64,000 nucleotides of DNA from Myoxocephalus aenaeus (lineage: Eukaryota; Chordata; Actinopteri; Perciformes; Cottidae): NCBI GenBank assembly GCA_038501785.1, contig JBAMJR010000073.1, forward strand, positions 1,446,001-1,510,000, read 5' to 3'. The first letter of the stretch is position 1; each line of letters opens with the position of its first letter. The translations under genes were made by a program, and so were the position numbers. The notes under the pieces were generated by a model, which was not told the origin of the DNA, ran no database searches, and was given only the letters and a program-made list of their open reading frames with translations. This document shows positions 1-14,804 of this stretch, in pieces.

Positions 1-150
1 GGTTAGCTTTGCTTAGCATCAAGACTTGAAACAGGGGGAAACAACTAGCATGGCTCTGTCAAAAGATGACAAAATCCACCCGACCGGCACCTCCAAAGGC
101 TCATCAATTGACAAAGTTATATGTTCAATATCTGTAAAGCAAAAACCTGT
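1..150 (+). repeat. Percomorph interspersed repeat A ('gcttagcat-aaagactgg' family), truncated by window edge
   Basis: The opening bases contain the order gcttagcat / aagacttgaaacaggggg / aactagcatggctctgtc / acaaaatccacc, which I recognise from memory as a very common percomorph fish repeat. Further copies lie at about 16,475-16,760, 17,345-17,460 (minus), 22,135-22,320 and 49,201-49,344 (minus). The 5' part of this copy lies outside the window. Non-coding. Confidence 0.75.
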
Positions 151-217
151 ACAGAAAAACAACAGCACGTTATTTTTCTTACCATGGAATTCTTAAACAT
201 TTCAGTTGGATAGTCCT

Positions 218-261
218 CCCATTAAAGGAATATAACAATGTCAAACTATTCCTTTAATGGG
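218..261. repeat. Perfect inverted repeat, 15-bp arms
   Basis: Arms 218-232 and 247-261 are exact reverse complements around a 14-base loop. The arm matches the terminal 'attaaaggaata' of repeat A, so two opposed ends of that repeat probably meet here. Confidence 0.8.
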
Positions 262-2117
262 GGGCCAGATTATCCACCTGCACTGTAAAAAGTTTCTGCA
301 AAGATGCTCCTCCGCAAATCTCTTCCTCTGTAAAGTTCCACTGCAGTCGTCGTCGTTGTCATTCCATTGATTTGGAATGGCATCTTTTTTCCGCTGCAAG
401 AAAGAATGCTGTCATAGAGCATTTATCAATCATGCAGCATTTGTATTCTGTTATTTATCCCAACCCACCTCACCTTTCCAGCCCCTATCTGTGCAGAATT
501 ACCTCCATCAACTGTGCAATCACTTGTCTCCCGCTATCCAGCCTGGTTGACTGGCAAGTATTAGTTTGCGCTCTCTGTCACAGTGCGGCATCGTCAATCC
601 AAAACAGCAGGGACTGAGTAGTGTGTCAAGGATGTCTGCGAGTTTTCTCCCTGAGTTGGGAGATGTGTTAGATTTTAGTCAGAGCCGAGCGTATATTTGA
701 TGGGAGAGGGGCTAAGAAGTCAGTTCTGAATATAAATCACCATGTGAAAGCAACACCGGAGCATTTTGCCGCATCTGTGTGAGTGTCTGATTGTCAACTT
801 TATTGTTCACAGCAGAGATACATATATGTCCATTTTTACACGTGCATTTCAGCTCTCTCGCAATTCAATGAAGTATACTTGAGGGAGCAGATTTTTTATT
901 TGTATTCATAGAAACTCCCCCATGAAACATCCATTTAGGTGTTTTTTAGAACAGAGCACACTGAAGAAACACTAGCTGTGTCGCAAGAAGCATTGACACC
1001 CTGCAACAGTCGTCAGCTCTTGCTAATTTCATGGGTTATCTATCCATTCACTTCACAGGAATTTTAAGATTTGTAACTGCAATTGAGAGATTTAATCGGG
1101 GCCGTTTTAACTTTTATGCTGCATCTCTGAAGTACACATGGACGACGCAGCAGTCGATTTTTCTCAGTTGACTAGTTTCCGGGGTAAAAGGAATTATACC
1201 TGACAGATAATATCAACATACAGGATCTCCAGTATATTGCATTCATTCGGCATTCTGTTGCTCTCCTCAGCAGGGATAAAACCCTCAGACACCAGCAGAT
1301 AAAAAATAAATCCAGCAATGGAAATATTCATAATATAAAAACATGTTGCACTCAGTGGCTTGCATGCTAATGCACTCTGACTACAAGTGAAGCAGAGAAA
1401 GAGAAAGAAGTAATTTGAGTTATAACTCATGTACAAGGATGGCTAAACTGGTGACCACATTTACCGTGTCATATTAATAGTATTAAGTGCATCAGACTCT
1501 TAAAAAACGTGTTACATGCTCATGTTCATTCATAATTGTACTGATTCCTCCTAAAAATATATATTTGCTGCCTCCCTTCCCCCCACCTTTTCACAGTTTG
1601 TAGTGCTACAAAATGTGACAAGTTGGGAGCTAAACACTGTATTCCCTCTGGAGGGAGACTTGCCTGGAAATGGGAAGATAGACAGATAAAAAGAGAGAGA
1701 GAGAGTTGTTGATATTTACAAGACCTGACATCTGCTTCCTGTTCCCCTTCCCATTTTCCCAGTTTCAGTCATTTGGATCAAAAATTTGAATCAACCCCTT
1801 AAACGTTAATCACTCCGATACTCACAAGTACACGCGTGCAGAAACCCAGTCTATGGAAAATCAGAGGTGACAGAAACCCCCAAGTGGCTGTGACACTGCC
1901 GGCCTGAGACAGAGACAGTTATCTTGTACAAGGCTCTTGTGTTCCTCCAAATCTACACAGACATGTTACACTTCCACTCACCGCCTTACAGCAGATAATA
2001 CGTCCCTCCAGGAGCAATTTACATTACAGACATACTGTCACTTCTCTGTGTGTAACTTTGGCTGAAGCTGCGTACTGTCACTTGTTAATGTGTGTGTTTT
2101 AGCCATGCAAGCGCGTG
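262..2117. other. Non-coding stretch, nothing recognised
   Basis: I see no splice-bounded frame, RNA gene or known repeat here. A short (GA)n run sits near 1,690-1,705. The small open frames have no recognisable protein character. Confidence 0.6.
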
Positions 2118-2566
2118 ACTCGAGGATGGCCAGTCTGTCGGTCCACCACTTTGTTCCAGACTGAAATATCTAGCTATTGAATGGATCGCCATTACATTTG
2201 TCTCAGACACTCACGTTCCCCAGAGGATGAATCCGACTAACTTTGGTGATCTCCTGATTTTTCATCTACCAGAATTATCAGTTAAGAAATTATCCTGTAT
2301 TTCAGTTTATGAATAAATTCCGGCAAAACCATATGACATTCCCATCAACCTCAGCTGGACTCTTTGTTTAGTGTTAATTAGCACATGTTAGCATGCTATA
2401 TCATATAACATAAATATAGTGAACATTTTAAATATTATACCTGCTATCAACATTAGCATGTTATACAGTGCTCCATTGTCAATGTTAGCATGCTGACATT
2501 AGCATGTGGGTTAAGGCATCACTTTGTCTTATTACAGCCTCACAGAGCTGCTAACATGACTGTACA
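2118..2566 (+). repeat. Percomorph interspersed repeat B, long copy
   Basis: The copy contains in order: a 'gtccaccactttgttccagactgaaatat' type start, a 'ctattgaatggatcgccattacattt' block, 'gaggatgaatccgactaactttggtgat', a run of 'ttagcatgct' words, and the end 'cagcctcacagagctgcta'. This is the order I recall for a common fish repeat. Related copies lie at 6,451-6,720 and 33,268-34,060. No coding capacity. Confidence 0.75.
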
Positions 2567-4405
<1,839 letters not shown>

Positions 4406-4474
4406 AATTTAAAGGGGACATGTCATGCTTTTAGGTTTAAACTTGTATTTTGTGTTCCTCCTGAAACATGTTTA

Positions 4475-5518
4475 AATCATAGACTGTATATATGAAGTGG
4501 ACGTGGTCATCGTGACATCACCCATCGGTTTGTGACCTGCTGTTTTAACCCTTTAAAAACAGGGTGCGAAAATCCCTCTGCGCCTATTATCAGACAAAAA
4601 AACTGCAACATATTATCTCCAGAACCACATTGTTGTTTAACTTCATTTAAATTGCTACAATACTGCAACCCTTGTGAGAAGATACATCTAGTGTGAAACA
4701 TAATTCAAGTAACCGTTAAGTTTAAGTATTTACGTAAACTACATTTTTGAACCGAACGACACAGTTTTTTGACTGAAACTCCTTTGAACACCCAAATGCT
4801 GTGTTCTAGTATGATGTTTGTTGCAGATGCCAATTCTTTAGGTCCTACTCTTTCCAAAAAGGTGTCTTATTAGTATGTGAGCTGTTGTTAGGGCACCATA
4901 ATACAGTTTGAAAAACTTGGTGACCGCTCAAGGAGGCATTTTTGGGAAATCTTGCTCATATCGTGCTCGATGTTCATAGTTTTGATCAACAGATCTTTTA
5001 AAAGTGATTTTTTTGCAGATATAATTTTTTTTCCCAAGACTTTGCTGAACAAATACATACAATAAACACAAGTATTGGAATTAATTTGGGGTTCCTACGA
5101 CGAGTCAAACACAGGGGAAAAGAAAAAAAAGGTCTGGAACCTAAATTGGTTCCCTCCGTGCTCGAGTTCGGCGTCTCCATCTTGGATTACGGCCGTCGCC
5201 ATGTTGTTTTTTGATAACCCTAAATTACCATATTTGGAAAGCTGAAGAGTGACATAGAGAAGGCAAATGCGGCTCTGGTAGCATCAGCGACCTGTCGATC
5301 ACGGTAAGCCTGCCCTAAAGCATACTTCGCTTTATGGTCTGTTTGACTCCATGCAGTATTGAAGAAGAGTTGAAACTGGGGATTGAAAGCATAAACTCAT
5401 GTTTACAATGTTTACTGAGGCAATAAATCAAGTAAAAAGTGTTTCTCATAGACTTCTATACAATCAGACTTCTTTTTGCAACTAGAGGAGTCGGTCAGTA
5501 GAGAGAATGCAATGCCTG
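4475..5518 (+). repeat. Percomorph repeat C, copy 1, itself interrupted
   Basis: Shares 'gaagtgga..tggtcatcgtgac.tc.ccca', 'ccatcttggattacgg.cgtcgccatgtt', 'aaactcatgtttacaatgtt' and 'gtcagtagagagaatgca' with copy 2 at 42,788-43,225 in the same order and orientation. Copy 1 carries about 610 bp (4,549-5,160) absent from copy 2, between the 'tgctgtttt' and 'ctcgagttcgg' blocks. Confidence 0.75.
4549..5160. mobile_element. About 610-bp insertion inside repeat C, unclassified
   Basis: Defined by comparison with repeat C copy 2. Its left edge reads TTAA followed by CCCTTT, reminiscent of piggyBac-type ends, but I found no matching AAAGGG-TTAA right end, so the class is uncertain. It contains only short frames and no recognised transposase. 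Confidence 0.45.
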
Positions 5519-5840
5519 GTTTACATGCTTTTACGTAAAAAACACCCAAAACATTTATTTCTCATACTGTCTGTCTGTCAGACATCTGTACATATTTACC
5601 CTCTGTCTGAAACGTTCTGTTTGGGTTGAGATACTCAGATGGGAGGCAGTATGTTCTAAACCTGCATGTGACATAGGAAGGGGAGCCACATCTGAATGGC
5701 TTATTGAATCACATGTTTTCTGATCTCGGCAGCCCACAAAACAAACTGACTTGTTTCTCAGTTCAGTTCGGGTTGGTAGGCACTCCAGATACCTTCATGT
5801 ATGTGCACAAGCGCTGTCCCCTGAGTATCATACCTAGGTG

Positions 5841-6450
5841 ACAGCAAGTTCAGAGGTTATGAAGTAAATACATATTTTTCTATCTAGACCGCGTGGATTA
5901 CACATCACACAAAACTTTCAGTTTCGTCCTCCCATCTTCTGTCTCTTTTTCTCTCGCAGGCAATGTTTTGCTTGAGTGTGTTGCATAAACAGCACACATC
6001 TCCCAGTGGCATAAAATGCACTTAAAACAGCATCTGTTCCACTGTAACAGAGCTAGTTCAGTCAAAATATAGACGAAAACTTCTTAGCCAAGATCCACTT
6101 TCTAGTTTTTAAGACCCAGAGATGTGGTTTAAAAACAGGCTCAATAAAAGTTTGAATTCTTTTATTTTATTTGTTCACCATAGACTTGAATTACTGTCAT
6201 GAATTATACTGCTGTCTTGTAGCTGAAATCAGTAGCTCACTGCACATTATTGAGAGGATTTGAAAGTATGTTTTTGATGGTGGAGTTAGTCATTGCGGAC
6301 CTTGCAACTTTTAGCAACATGTGACATTATATGACATTATATATGTTTTTTTTGTCTTCGATGATGTCCACAGGAACACCTTAAGACAGTGTCATGTATG
6401 GGCTTATTTTAGCCACACTAGCAGCTAAGTCTCCAATCACTTTTTACAGG
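5841..6450. other. Non-coding stretch, nothing recognised
   Basis: No gene, RNA or repeat family recognised. It may include a decayed tail of repeat E. Confidence 0.5.
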
Positions 6451-6720
6451 TATTCATGGATTCCCAGGTGATATATCATACAGTAGTTGCTGATCCCCTG
6501 AGTTTTCCTCGAGCGCCGCCATGAGCGTTGTATTTGTCATTTTGAGTGAAACGTCTCAACAGCTATTGGATGGATCGTCGATTACATACAGACATCCATT
6601 CCCCCCTCAGGATGAATTGTAAGAACGTTGTGTCTCTGACTAAAGATTTAAATATGCAAGAGTTAACTAAGGTGATTTTTTATGTGCCTGAATTTTAATT
6701 AAACAATATGCCGGTTTGAA
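6451..6720 (+). repeat. Percomorph interspersed repeat B, partial copy
   Basis: Contains 'tgatcccctgagttttcctcgagcgccgcc', 'gtgaaacgtctcaacagctattggatggat' and 'cctcaggatgaattgtaa' in family order. It lacks the downstream 'ttagcatgct' run seen in the copy at 2.1-2.6 kb. Confidence 0.7.
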
Positions 6721-7108
6721 ACATGTATGATTGAATGGCTATAATACATTGTTTAGAGCGCTGTAACACATTGCTATACTTTTTGGAATACCTTCACATA
6801 TTCAATCACTCACACTGAGAGATATTTGTCATGCAGCACTTTAGCTTTAGGGAAAATATGCATTTTATTTTCATTTTTTGTTGGAAACTTAAAAAAGGCC
6901 CACTGCCAGCACAGCACATGCACAGTGAAAATCCTGACGAAAGTAATTGACAGTACGTTAAAATGGCTGTCCCATTTGGCACATGAGTGTTCAACTCAAC
7001 TCAGCCTCAGATCTCATTCTTGCAACACGGAAGTATGAATTCCACTTCAGGCGGGAGAGGTGAGCGCAGAAGTGGGGAGGGGTGATGTTTGAGAGTAACT
7101 GCAAGACA

Positions 7109-7139
7109 GGGAGGAGGGAGGAGGGAGGCGGAGGGGGGG
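7109..7139 (+). other. Potential G-quadruplex
   Basis: Four G-tracts of three or more (7,109-7,111; 7,116-7,118; 7,123-7,125; 7,133-7,139) with loops of 4, 4 and 7 bases fit the canonical G3+ N1-7 pattern. Formation is inferred from sequence only. Confidence 0.6.
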
Positions 7140-7257
7140 AAATGGAAGCATTGTTTGAAATTATAATTTAGTTCTCCCCACGCATCGCTTCCCCACGCCT
7201 GGAGCTCACTGCTGCTCACAGTTTACTGTTTGTTACTCTCTGTATCTCTTATTACAG

Positions 7258-7280
7258 GGCTCTTATGATAAATCCTGAAG
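7258..7280 (+). other. 23-nt microexon-like interval, speculative
   Basis: A pyrimidine-rich acceptor-like sequence ('ctctgtatctcttattacag', ending 7,257) and a GTAAAT donor-like sequence (from 7,281) bracket 23 bases. One frame is open. Such pairs arise by chance, so this is only a candidate. Confidence 0.12.
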
Positions 7281-9999
7281 GTAAATCCCTTAAACCCGCC
7301 TCTGAAGCACTCCATGGAACCCTTGTGTACATTGCATTTATAGATTCACGTTTATGATATATCTGTGTGTGTTTCTGTGAACTGTATATTATCTGAGCCT
7401 GTCTGCATGGTTTATTTTCTCCTCACTATCACCAGAGGGTAGACATTTTTGATAAGAGGCATATTTTTCATAGTGTAGATAATGCATGTTGTTGGGGGCG
7501 GAGTGAATGATCTCTGACAAGTTGAAAACTACCGGTGGGTTTTTTAACTGACAAAAAATAAACACGCTAAGTGGATTAAGAGCTTGCTCTCGTCAAGGAA
7601 GAGAGAGCAGACGGGCACAATTAATACATTTAAAAAATCTGCTTGGATTCAGTTTTCCCATGAAGTCAGGTTGGAAAATAAAGTGTATTCTTACGAAAGG
7701 CACGTCCTGCAGGAATATCTGAGATTTCCGCTGAGCTGCTGCCCAGGGTGCAGTATTAACGGCAAAGCATGTAGTCTGTCAGTCAGAGAGTGAAACGATA
7801 CAGGCCTGTCTGTAGGGAGAGACTGTGAAGAAAGTGTAAGAGAGCAAGGATGAAGGATGGATGAAGACAAAAAGAGAAAGAGAGGAAAACATTCCATTAT
7901 CTCCCCTCTGGCAGAAGGTCCCATCAGGACACATTACACCCCAAAACACCGATATGCACTGAGGTGTCATTGCTGCTGGACGGGCAGCTGGACATTAAGA
8001 TTGATGCACTCCTTTTTGTATTCAGAGGAGGTGCCAGGGCCATTTAGGGCATACTCTCTGTGCCTCTGTCACATGCACACTCAAGACTCTGCTCCATTAC
8101 CTTAATGGTGAAATGGCTCTGAGAGAAGACAATAGGGTGAAGAGCGAGACAAAGAGAAGTCGTTGCACAGCAAAAAGAGGAGAAGCAAGGTCAGTCCTTA
8201 TCATGTTATTTCATGATCACTTGGGTTCTTTCAGAGAGAGTAATGGAGCTCATGAACACTTCAGGTCATCTATCTAAGTGCCAGACACGTTGTTCTTGAA
8301 GCTAACGTGAAACTCAAAAGGAGCGTCATCCTCATATAGTCAGGGGAGGGGAGTATAAGTGAGTATAACTGCGATCTGTGAGTCTAATCATTTGACCCTC
8401 TGGCAGTTAGCCATACTTATGAGCTGTGAAGAGTTCAAAGCAGTTTGAGTTTCCCCTTTCAGATGGTTTCATTTTAATAGTATGAACACAGAAAAAAACA
8501 ATGAGAAACAAAGCCAAGTCACAAATAAAAAACATAATTTATTTTTTTCTTGTTTTCTGTTCCATCACAATTATCATCCCGTCACCTGTGACATAACAGT
8601 TCATTTGCGATCTCTAAAAGTGAAGCAATGTGTTCTTGACCCATCAATCTTTGTTTTTCAACTTACTACCGAGACAACCATGGTGGGATTTTTCCAGTTT
8701 CATTTGAATAATATTTACAGAGCTACAATTATTCAGTAATTGACAAGAACAAATGAATATCTAACAGAATTATTTTGTGTTGCATACGTATTCTGTTTCC
8801 CTGTCAATCAAAGATTTTTTGCAGCTCTTAATTTTGAGTCACTGGTTTAACTGAATCAAAGTTTCCAATTAGCATTGAAACAATATCAATTACTTCTTTT
8901 TATACTCTTAACTCTTATACTCTTTACATTTTGTAAATATATAAATATCTTTGTATTGGTTGAAATTATCCTCTATATAAGGAAAAATGTGTTTGGAGGA
9001 ACAGAAGAGTAATTTCAGATCCTGACCGCCTAGCTATTTTTTTATGCTGGCCAATCTGTGAAAAGAACCTTTAAAATAATTAGAAGACTGAGGATCAACT
9101 GTGGACTGGACTACCTTTTTCCCTTTGCTACATCTGGTAAGTTTGAGTCTTTTATGTTTTTTTTTTGCAATGCATTGCTGTTCCTGAGTTATATTTTTGC
9201 ATCCCATTATCTCTTATTTTGGTGAGACTATATAAAAGGAGGATTGTTGGACAAACCTTGTGGACATGCATGTGAACCGTACTACTATTTTGTTGATGAA
9301 CTAGTTGTTGGTAAGTTGTTTTCAAACAGTAAGTTGTCTCGAACATACATTTCACTTTCCATTACTTTGTACTTTGTTTGGGTCTTTAAGGCACCCACAT
9401 TCTTTGAATGTCCTCATTTAGCAGATCTGAATAAATAGGCCCACAATATTGCATCATCATTTGAAGGAACCTTCATCTTTTTCAGAGCTATTTTTCAGTT
9501 GAATTGATCAGGTTTTTATTTGTGCAATTACCACTTGACAAAAACTTTATCTATTTAACTTTATCTATTTCAGCTTTGCATTTTGATTTCTCTGCTCACC
9601 TACTAACTAGTTGTTACTCTCAAGTGCAGCACATAGTGTTCATTGGATGTTATAACTAAAAGTGAGATTCTTTAATCTCAAAAGATTAAAAGAATGCATA
9701 CCCAGCTCTATAAAGGAAGTATGTAGCTGAAAATACACATAATGGGTATGGAAAGTCCACAGTAAAAAACATGTCATCAGTAATATTAGTTTCTGGATAT
9801 GGTATCTAAAGTTACTGAACCTTTTAAAAGTATATACAATATTTAGGTTTCCCTTGTTTGTAATCCTATTTGTGTGTCGGTGTTTTCTTTCTTCTTCCTA
9901 AACACAAACATGTGGATGTATCTTTATGTTTAATAATAAAACATCATTTCTACTTTTCAAATCAGCTGAGTTACTTCACACTCTTTCTACATGCTCCCT

Positions 10000-10055
10000 G
10001 CTACCTGCAGGGGTACTCATACTTCTAATTTGGAATCACTGATATAGAGCGTAGA
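10000..10055 (-). mobile_element. Possible end of a hAT-type element
   Basis: Read on the minus strand from 10,055, the sequence begins cagtgattccaaat and reaches gagtacccctg. This resembles the 'CAGTGGTTCTCAAA..GGGGTAC' end of common fish hAT elements. The interior would lie to the left. I found no partner end or target duplication. Confidence 0.35.
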
Positions 10056-11716
<1,661 letters not shown>

Positions 11717-11820
11717 TTCAATTCAATTCAGTTTATTTTATGTAGCCCAACATCACAAATACAAGTTTGCCTCGGAGGGCTTTACAATCTATACACATAA
11801 CATCCCTGTCCCGGGACAAT
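11717..11820 (+). repeat. Fish interspersed repeat D fragment (SINE/LINE-tail-like)
   Basis: Contains 'tcaattcaattcagtttatttta', 'gtagcccaacatcacaaat' and 'tttgcctcggagggctttacaatct', then 'acatccctgtcc'. I recall this order from an abundant percomorph repeat. Short and truncated. Confidence 0.7.
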
Positions 11821-12589
11821 GGACTCTGGACTCTGACACCAGTGTGTTGAAATCATCAATGGCAGTATCCCTTATTCAACATAATTTTAATGTTTCAGGC
11901 AGTACTCCCGATGTGGGGGCAGAGGTGAGATACACTGCAGGACTGGAGGAAAGAGGGACTGAAAGTGTTGGGACTTTGTTTGGGCACCGAGGGGAAGCAA
12001 AGAACTGGGAGGGAGTTCCTGCTCTTTGATGGCCTACATGGAAGTAGCTTCAGACTCAGAGGACACAAGTGTGAAATTCGTATTTGCAGTTGCAGAGTTG
12101 GTGGAGAGTCAGCCAGCTGCTGACACGTCTATCTCAGCCTACAACCTCTCAACAGTAGAAAAGTGTAACTGGAAAGTAACAAGTCTACTATAGAGTCTCT
12201 CTGAGGAAATGGATTTGCGTCTGCTTCCTGCATTGCTAAAATCAGTACATTAATGAATCTTTCTTCAGCTCAACTTTCATGTTTATCAGCTAAGTTATAC
12301 TTCATACTGAGCTAAGCATTAGAGACCCATTTTAAATCAAAGTACTGGGTTTTGTGACAGCTTGCTATATTGTAATTACCTCTAAAGTGCTGAGCTGCAG
12401 TTGGTTTACACTGCTGCTCCACTTGGCTGCACTTATTGCCTTATTTTATATATATATATATATATATATAGACATGTACGGATGGTCATCAACGCTACAT
12501 GAAATATCATGAGAGATCATCTGTTCCGCACCATCAATCCTGGCAGAAGTTAATATTTCCCTCAAAAGACATCATGTTATAAATTAAGG
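11821..12589. other. Non-coding stretch with a short (TA)n
   Basis: (TA)n lies at about 12,447-12,470. Nothing else is recognised. Confidence 0.55.
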
Positions 12590-12597
12590 GGTTAAGG

Positions 12598-13656
12598 CAG
12601 TGGCGGCCAGCCAATAGAGGGCCATGGGGCTTGGCCCCACCTTGAGCCACCAAAAAAAAGAAGCAAAACAAATTATTTATAATAGTATTAATTACAAAAA
12701 ATATAATATATTGATAAATTATACAAATTGTCAATATTTGTGTTTTTGAGATATGGAATATACCCAGTAATATTTGTAAAATAGGATATCTGCGCAAAAT
12801 ATATGCTTTTCCTGCTTGTCCTCTCCGCCCGTGTACCTCTCAGCTGCCCATGTGCACGTCTCTACTGCGCCGTGCATGTGCTGGGGCCAGGTCCATTTGG
12901 CCCAAGAAAGAGGGGTCTAATAAGCAGTTTAGCCAATCACTGATTAAAGAAATAAATGAGTGACATACAATTTAGCCAATCAGCGCCCTAAAAAAGATTT
13001 CTCAGATTCTCATTTGGAAAACATGAGAACACCAGGACACATGGATAACTCCGTCAAGCTAGCATAACTAGCTGCTCAGCTGGACGGCGGACACAGGACT
13101 GCGGTGAAGAAACACAATGAGGTGGATAAAAAAGGGGCACATAGTGTGGGGATTTTGAGTTGGCCTTGCATGACGAGACTGACTCCTCGGGGTGCTGGCG
13201 GAGCACCCTAAGACAGCCAGCGTTTTGAAAGGCACGTCAAAGACGGCACAAAACGAGCTGCTTGACGGCATGCTGTCGGTTATTATATGATATGTAAGTA
13301 ACCCAATTTGTGTTCTGGCTTTAGAAACTGTTTATCAATCAATGTTGTTGTTTTTGTTGCATGTGTTTTACCTGCGTTAAGCTACATTTATCTGCCTTTC
13401 CTGTTTTAAGATGAGATGCTTTTATTTTGAAGGCGGCTCGCGAAGTTAGGCGGCTCTCTCCCCCCCCCCCGCGACGAAGTGTCCTCCTCCTCTCTCTCTT
13501 GTATGAATAAGATGTCCTTATTATGTCAAAGTGTTGGAGTAAATGTTAAATATTTAACTGCAAAGTAGTAATGCGTGATACCTTTTTTTGCATTGAATCA
13601 TACAGGGATGTTTGCTGAAATTGATTAGATGGACCTACCAAAAAAAATTGCCACTG
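12598..13656 (+). mobile_element. hAT-superfamily DNA transposon, internally deleted and decayed (1,059 bp)
   Basis: The ends form a short inverted repeat: CAGTGGC at 12,598 and GCCACTG ending at 13,656. The flanks are a near-perfect 8-bp duplication, ggttaagg (12,590-12,597) and agttaagg (13,657-13,664), the length expected for hAT insertions. The interior holds broken pieces of a ZMYM1-like/DUF4371-type transposase (13,041-13,290). At about 1 kb it is far shorter than an autonomous element, so it is a non-autonomous deletion derivative. The mismatched duplication and multiple frame breaks suggest an old insertion. Confidence 0.85.
13041..13290 (+). pseudogene. Broken hAT transposase fragment (ZMYM1-like / DUF4371 type)
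   Basis: Three short peptides in the expected order but in three different frames match my memory of the N-terminal part of fish hAT transposases of the 'zinc finger MYM-type 1-like' kind. They are LAAQLDGGHR..VKKHNEVDK (from 13,068, after a stop at 13,065), DFELALHDETDSS (from 13,151) and SKTAQNELLDGMLSVI (from about 13,237). About 20 residues expected between the first two are missing. The catalytic core and dimerisation region are absent. No functional protein can come from it. Family assignment is from recall, not a search. Confidence 0.6.
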
Positions 13657-13664
13657 AGTTAAGG

Positions 13665-14544
13665 CCTTTACACACCGGGGCGTTTGTGCTTCATAACATG
13701 TAACTAGCATTCACTGACTACGTGCACTGACTACCTTACGCCACTGACTTTAATCCATCCGGTATCCAGACGCTAATGGTAATCCATAATTTATGGATGT
13801 GTAAATATAAACAACTGTTTGCGAACATGTTTGCCATCATAATAATTTATGGAGTAATATGTCAGGGTCGTGTTTATAACTTCTGGCCTGCCCGCAAGTG
13901 GCTACAAAAATTCAATAAACCAATGAATAATTATTATCTTCTGTATAATTGATAATCCTGCTTTTGCATATTAGGTGGATCTTTGGGTTTGGTTTTATCC
14001 TTCTGCAATAACTTGATATGGTGGTCACATACGTGTGCCTGGCCCTGACAGAGACGTTACTCTCAAGATCATATTTTACCTGGCTCGTCTGAGATGTGCA
14101 GTATGGAAAACATAACGAGGAACACCCAGAGATTGATGCCTTGCTTGCTCTGTTCTCCTCTATCTCCACCGTCTAAGGTCAGGGTAACTGCTCGTCAATC
14201 AATCACCCGCTCTCATAATTGTTTATTTCTGTTAAATCTGTGATGGACTGCTGACATATAGGATGTTTCTTCGCTTTCTACGCACTGCCTCTGGGTGTAT
14301 GCTCCAGGCCGACAACCCCCTATGGCCCTGAAAAGGAATGAATGTATTTTAAATAGCTGTGTTTTTAAATTCAAACTGCAGGTCTGCAGAGGTAGCGGAT
14401 CAATGAATACTTTCACAAACACATTTCAATATTACATTCAGAACTAATCCTACTGAGTGCTGTCTATCTATGGTAAAATATTACATTGGAAATTGCCCTA
14501 CATTGTTAACACTCTTACTGCATCTTGAATACTTCAAATTATTG

Positions 14545-14550
<6 letters not shown>
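13665..14550. other. Non-coding stretch, nothing firm
   Basis: The start ('ggcctttacacaccggggcg') resembles another fish repeat, but I cannot define it. No gene is recognised. Confidence 0.45.

Positions 14551-14603
<53 letters not shown>
14551..14603. repeat. (TG)n microsatellite
   Basis: About 26 TG units, followed 108 bp later by a long CA array on the same strand (14,712-14,803), which makes the pair self-complementary. Confidence 0.95.
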
Positions 14604-14604
<1 letters not shown>

Positions 14605-14707
14605 AGCTAGCTTATGTGCCCTGCTTTGACACTAATGCAAATAGCCACCTCAAGGGCAACATACAGTAGGAGGGCGGGGGGATGTCATCACTGATAAAAG
14701 GCCTGTG

Positions 14708-14711
<4 letters not shown>

Positions 14712-14803
<92 letters not shown>
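14712..14803. repeat. (CA)n microsatellite, about 46 units
   Basis: About 92 bp of uninterrupted CA. Opposed in orientation to the TG array at 14,551-14,603. Overlapping long frames are repeat translations. Confidence 0.96.

Positions 14804-14804
<1 letters not shown>

Larger units (their letters stand above)
4406..5840 (+). repeat. Percomorph repeat E, split by a nested insertion
   Basis: The left part (about 4,406-4,474) begins 'ttaaaggggacatgtcatgc', the recalled start of a common fish repeat. The sequence resumes at about 5,519 with 'gtttacatgctttta', then 'ctcatactgtctgtctg' and 'ccctctgtctgaaacg', as expected downstream in that family. The interruption is repeat C. 'gttta' appears on both sides of the break, which may be a short target duplication. 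The right boundary is approximate. Confidence 0.6.
6721..9999. other. Non-coding stretch with a G-rich patch; no gene recognised
   Basis: Mostly AT-rich non-coding DNA. A G-rich patch lies at 7,109-7,139. A donor-like GTAAGT occurs at about 9,137 and GTAAGTT at about 9,311 with no convincing acceptor. The frame at 9,244-9,438 is open but unrecognised. Confidence 0.5.

Noticed and set aside
9244..9438. Frame with GTAAGTT donor after a Cys/Tyr-rich peptide
   Set aside because: No acceptor and no recognised family; unsupported as an exon.
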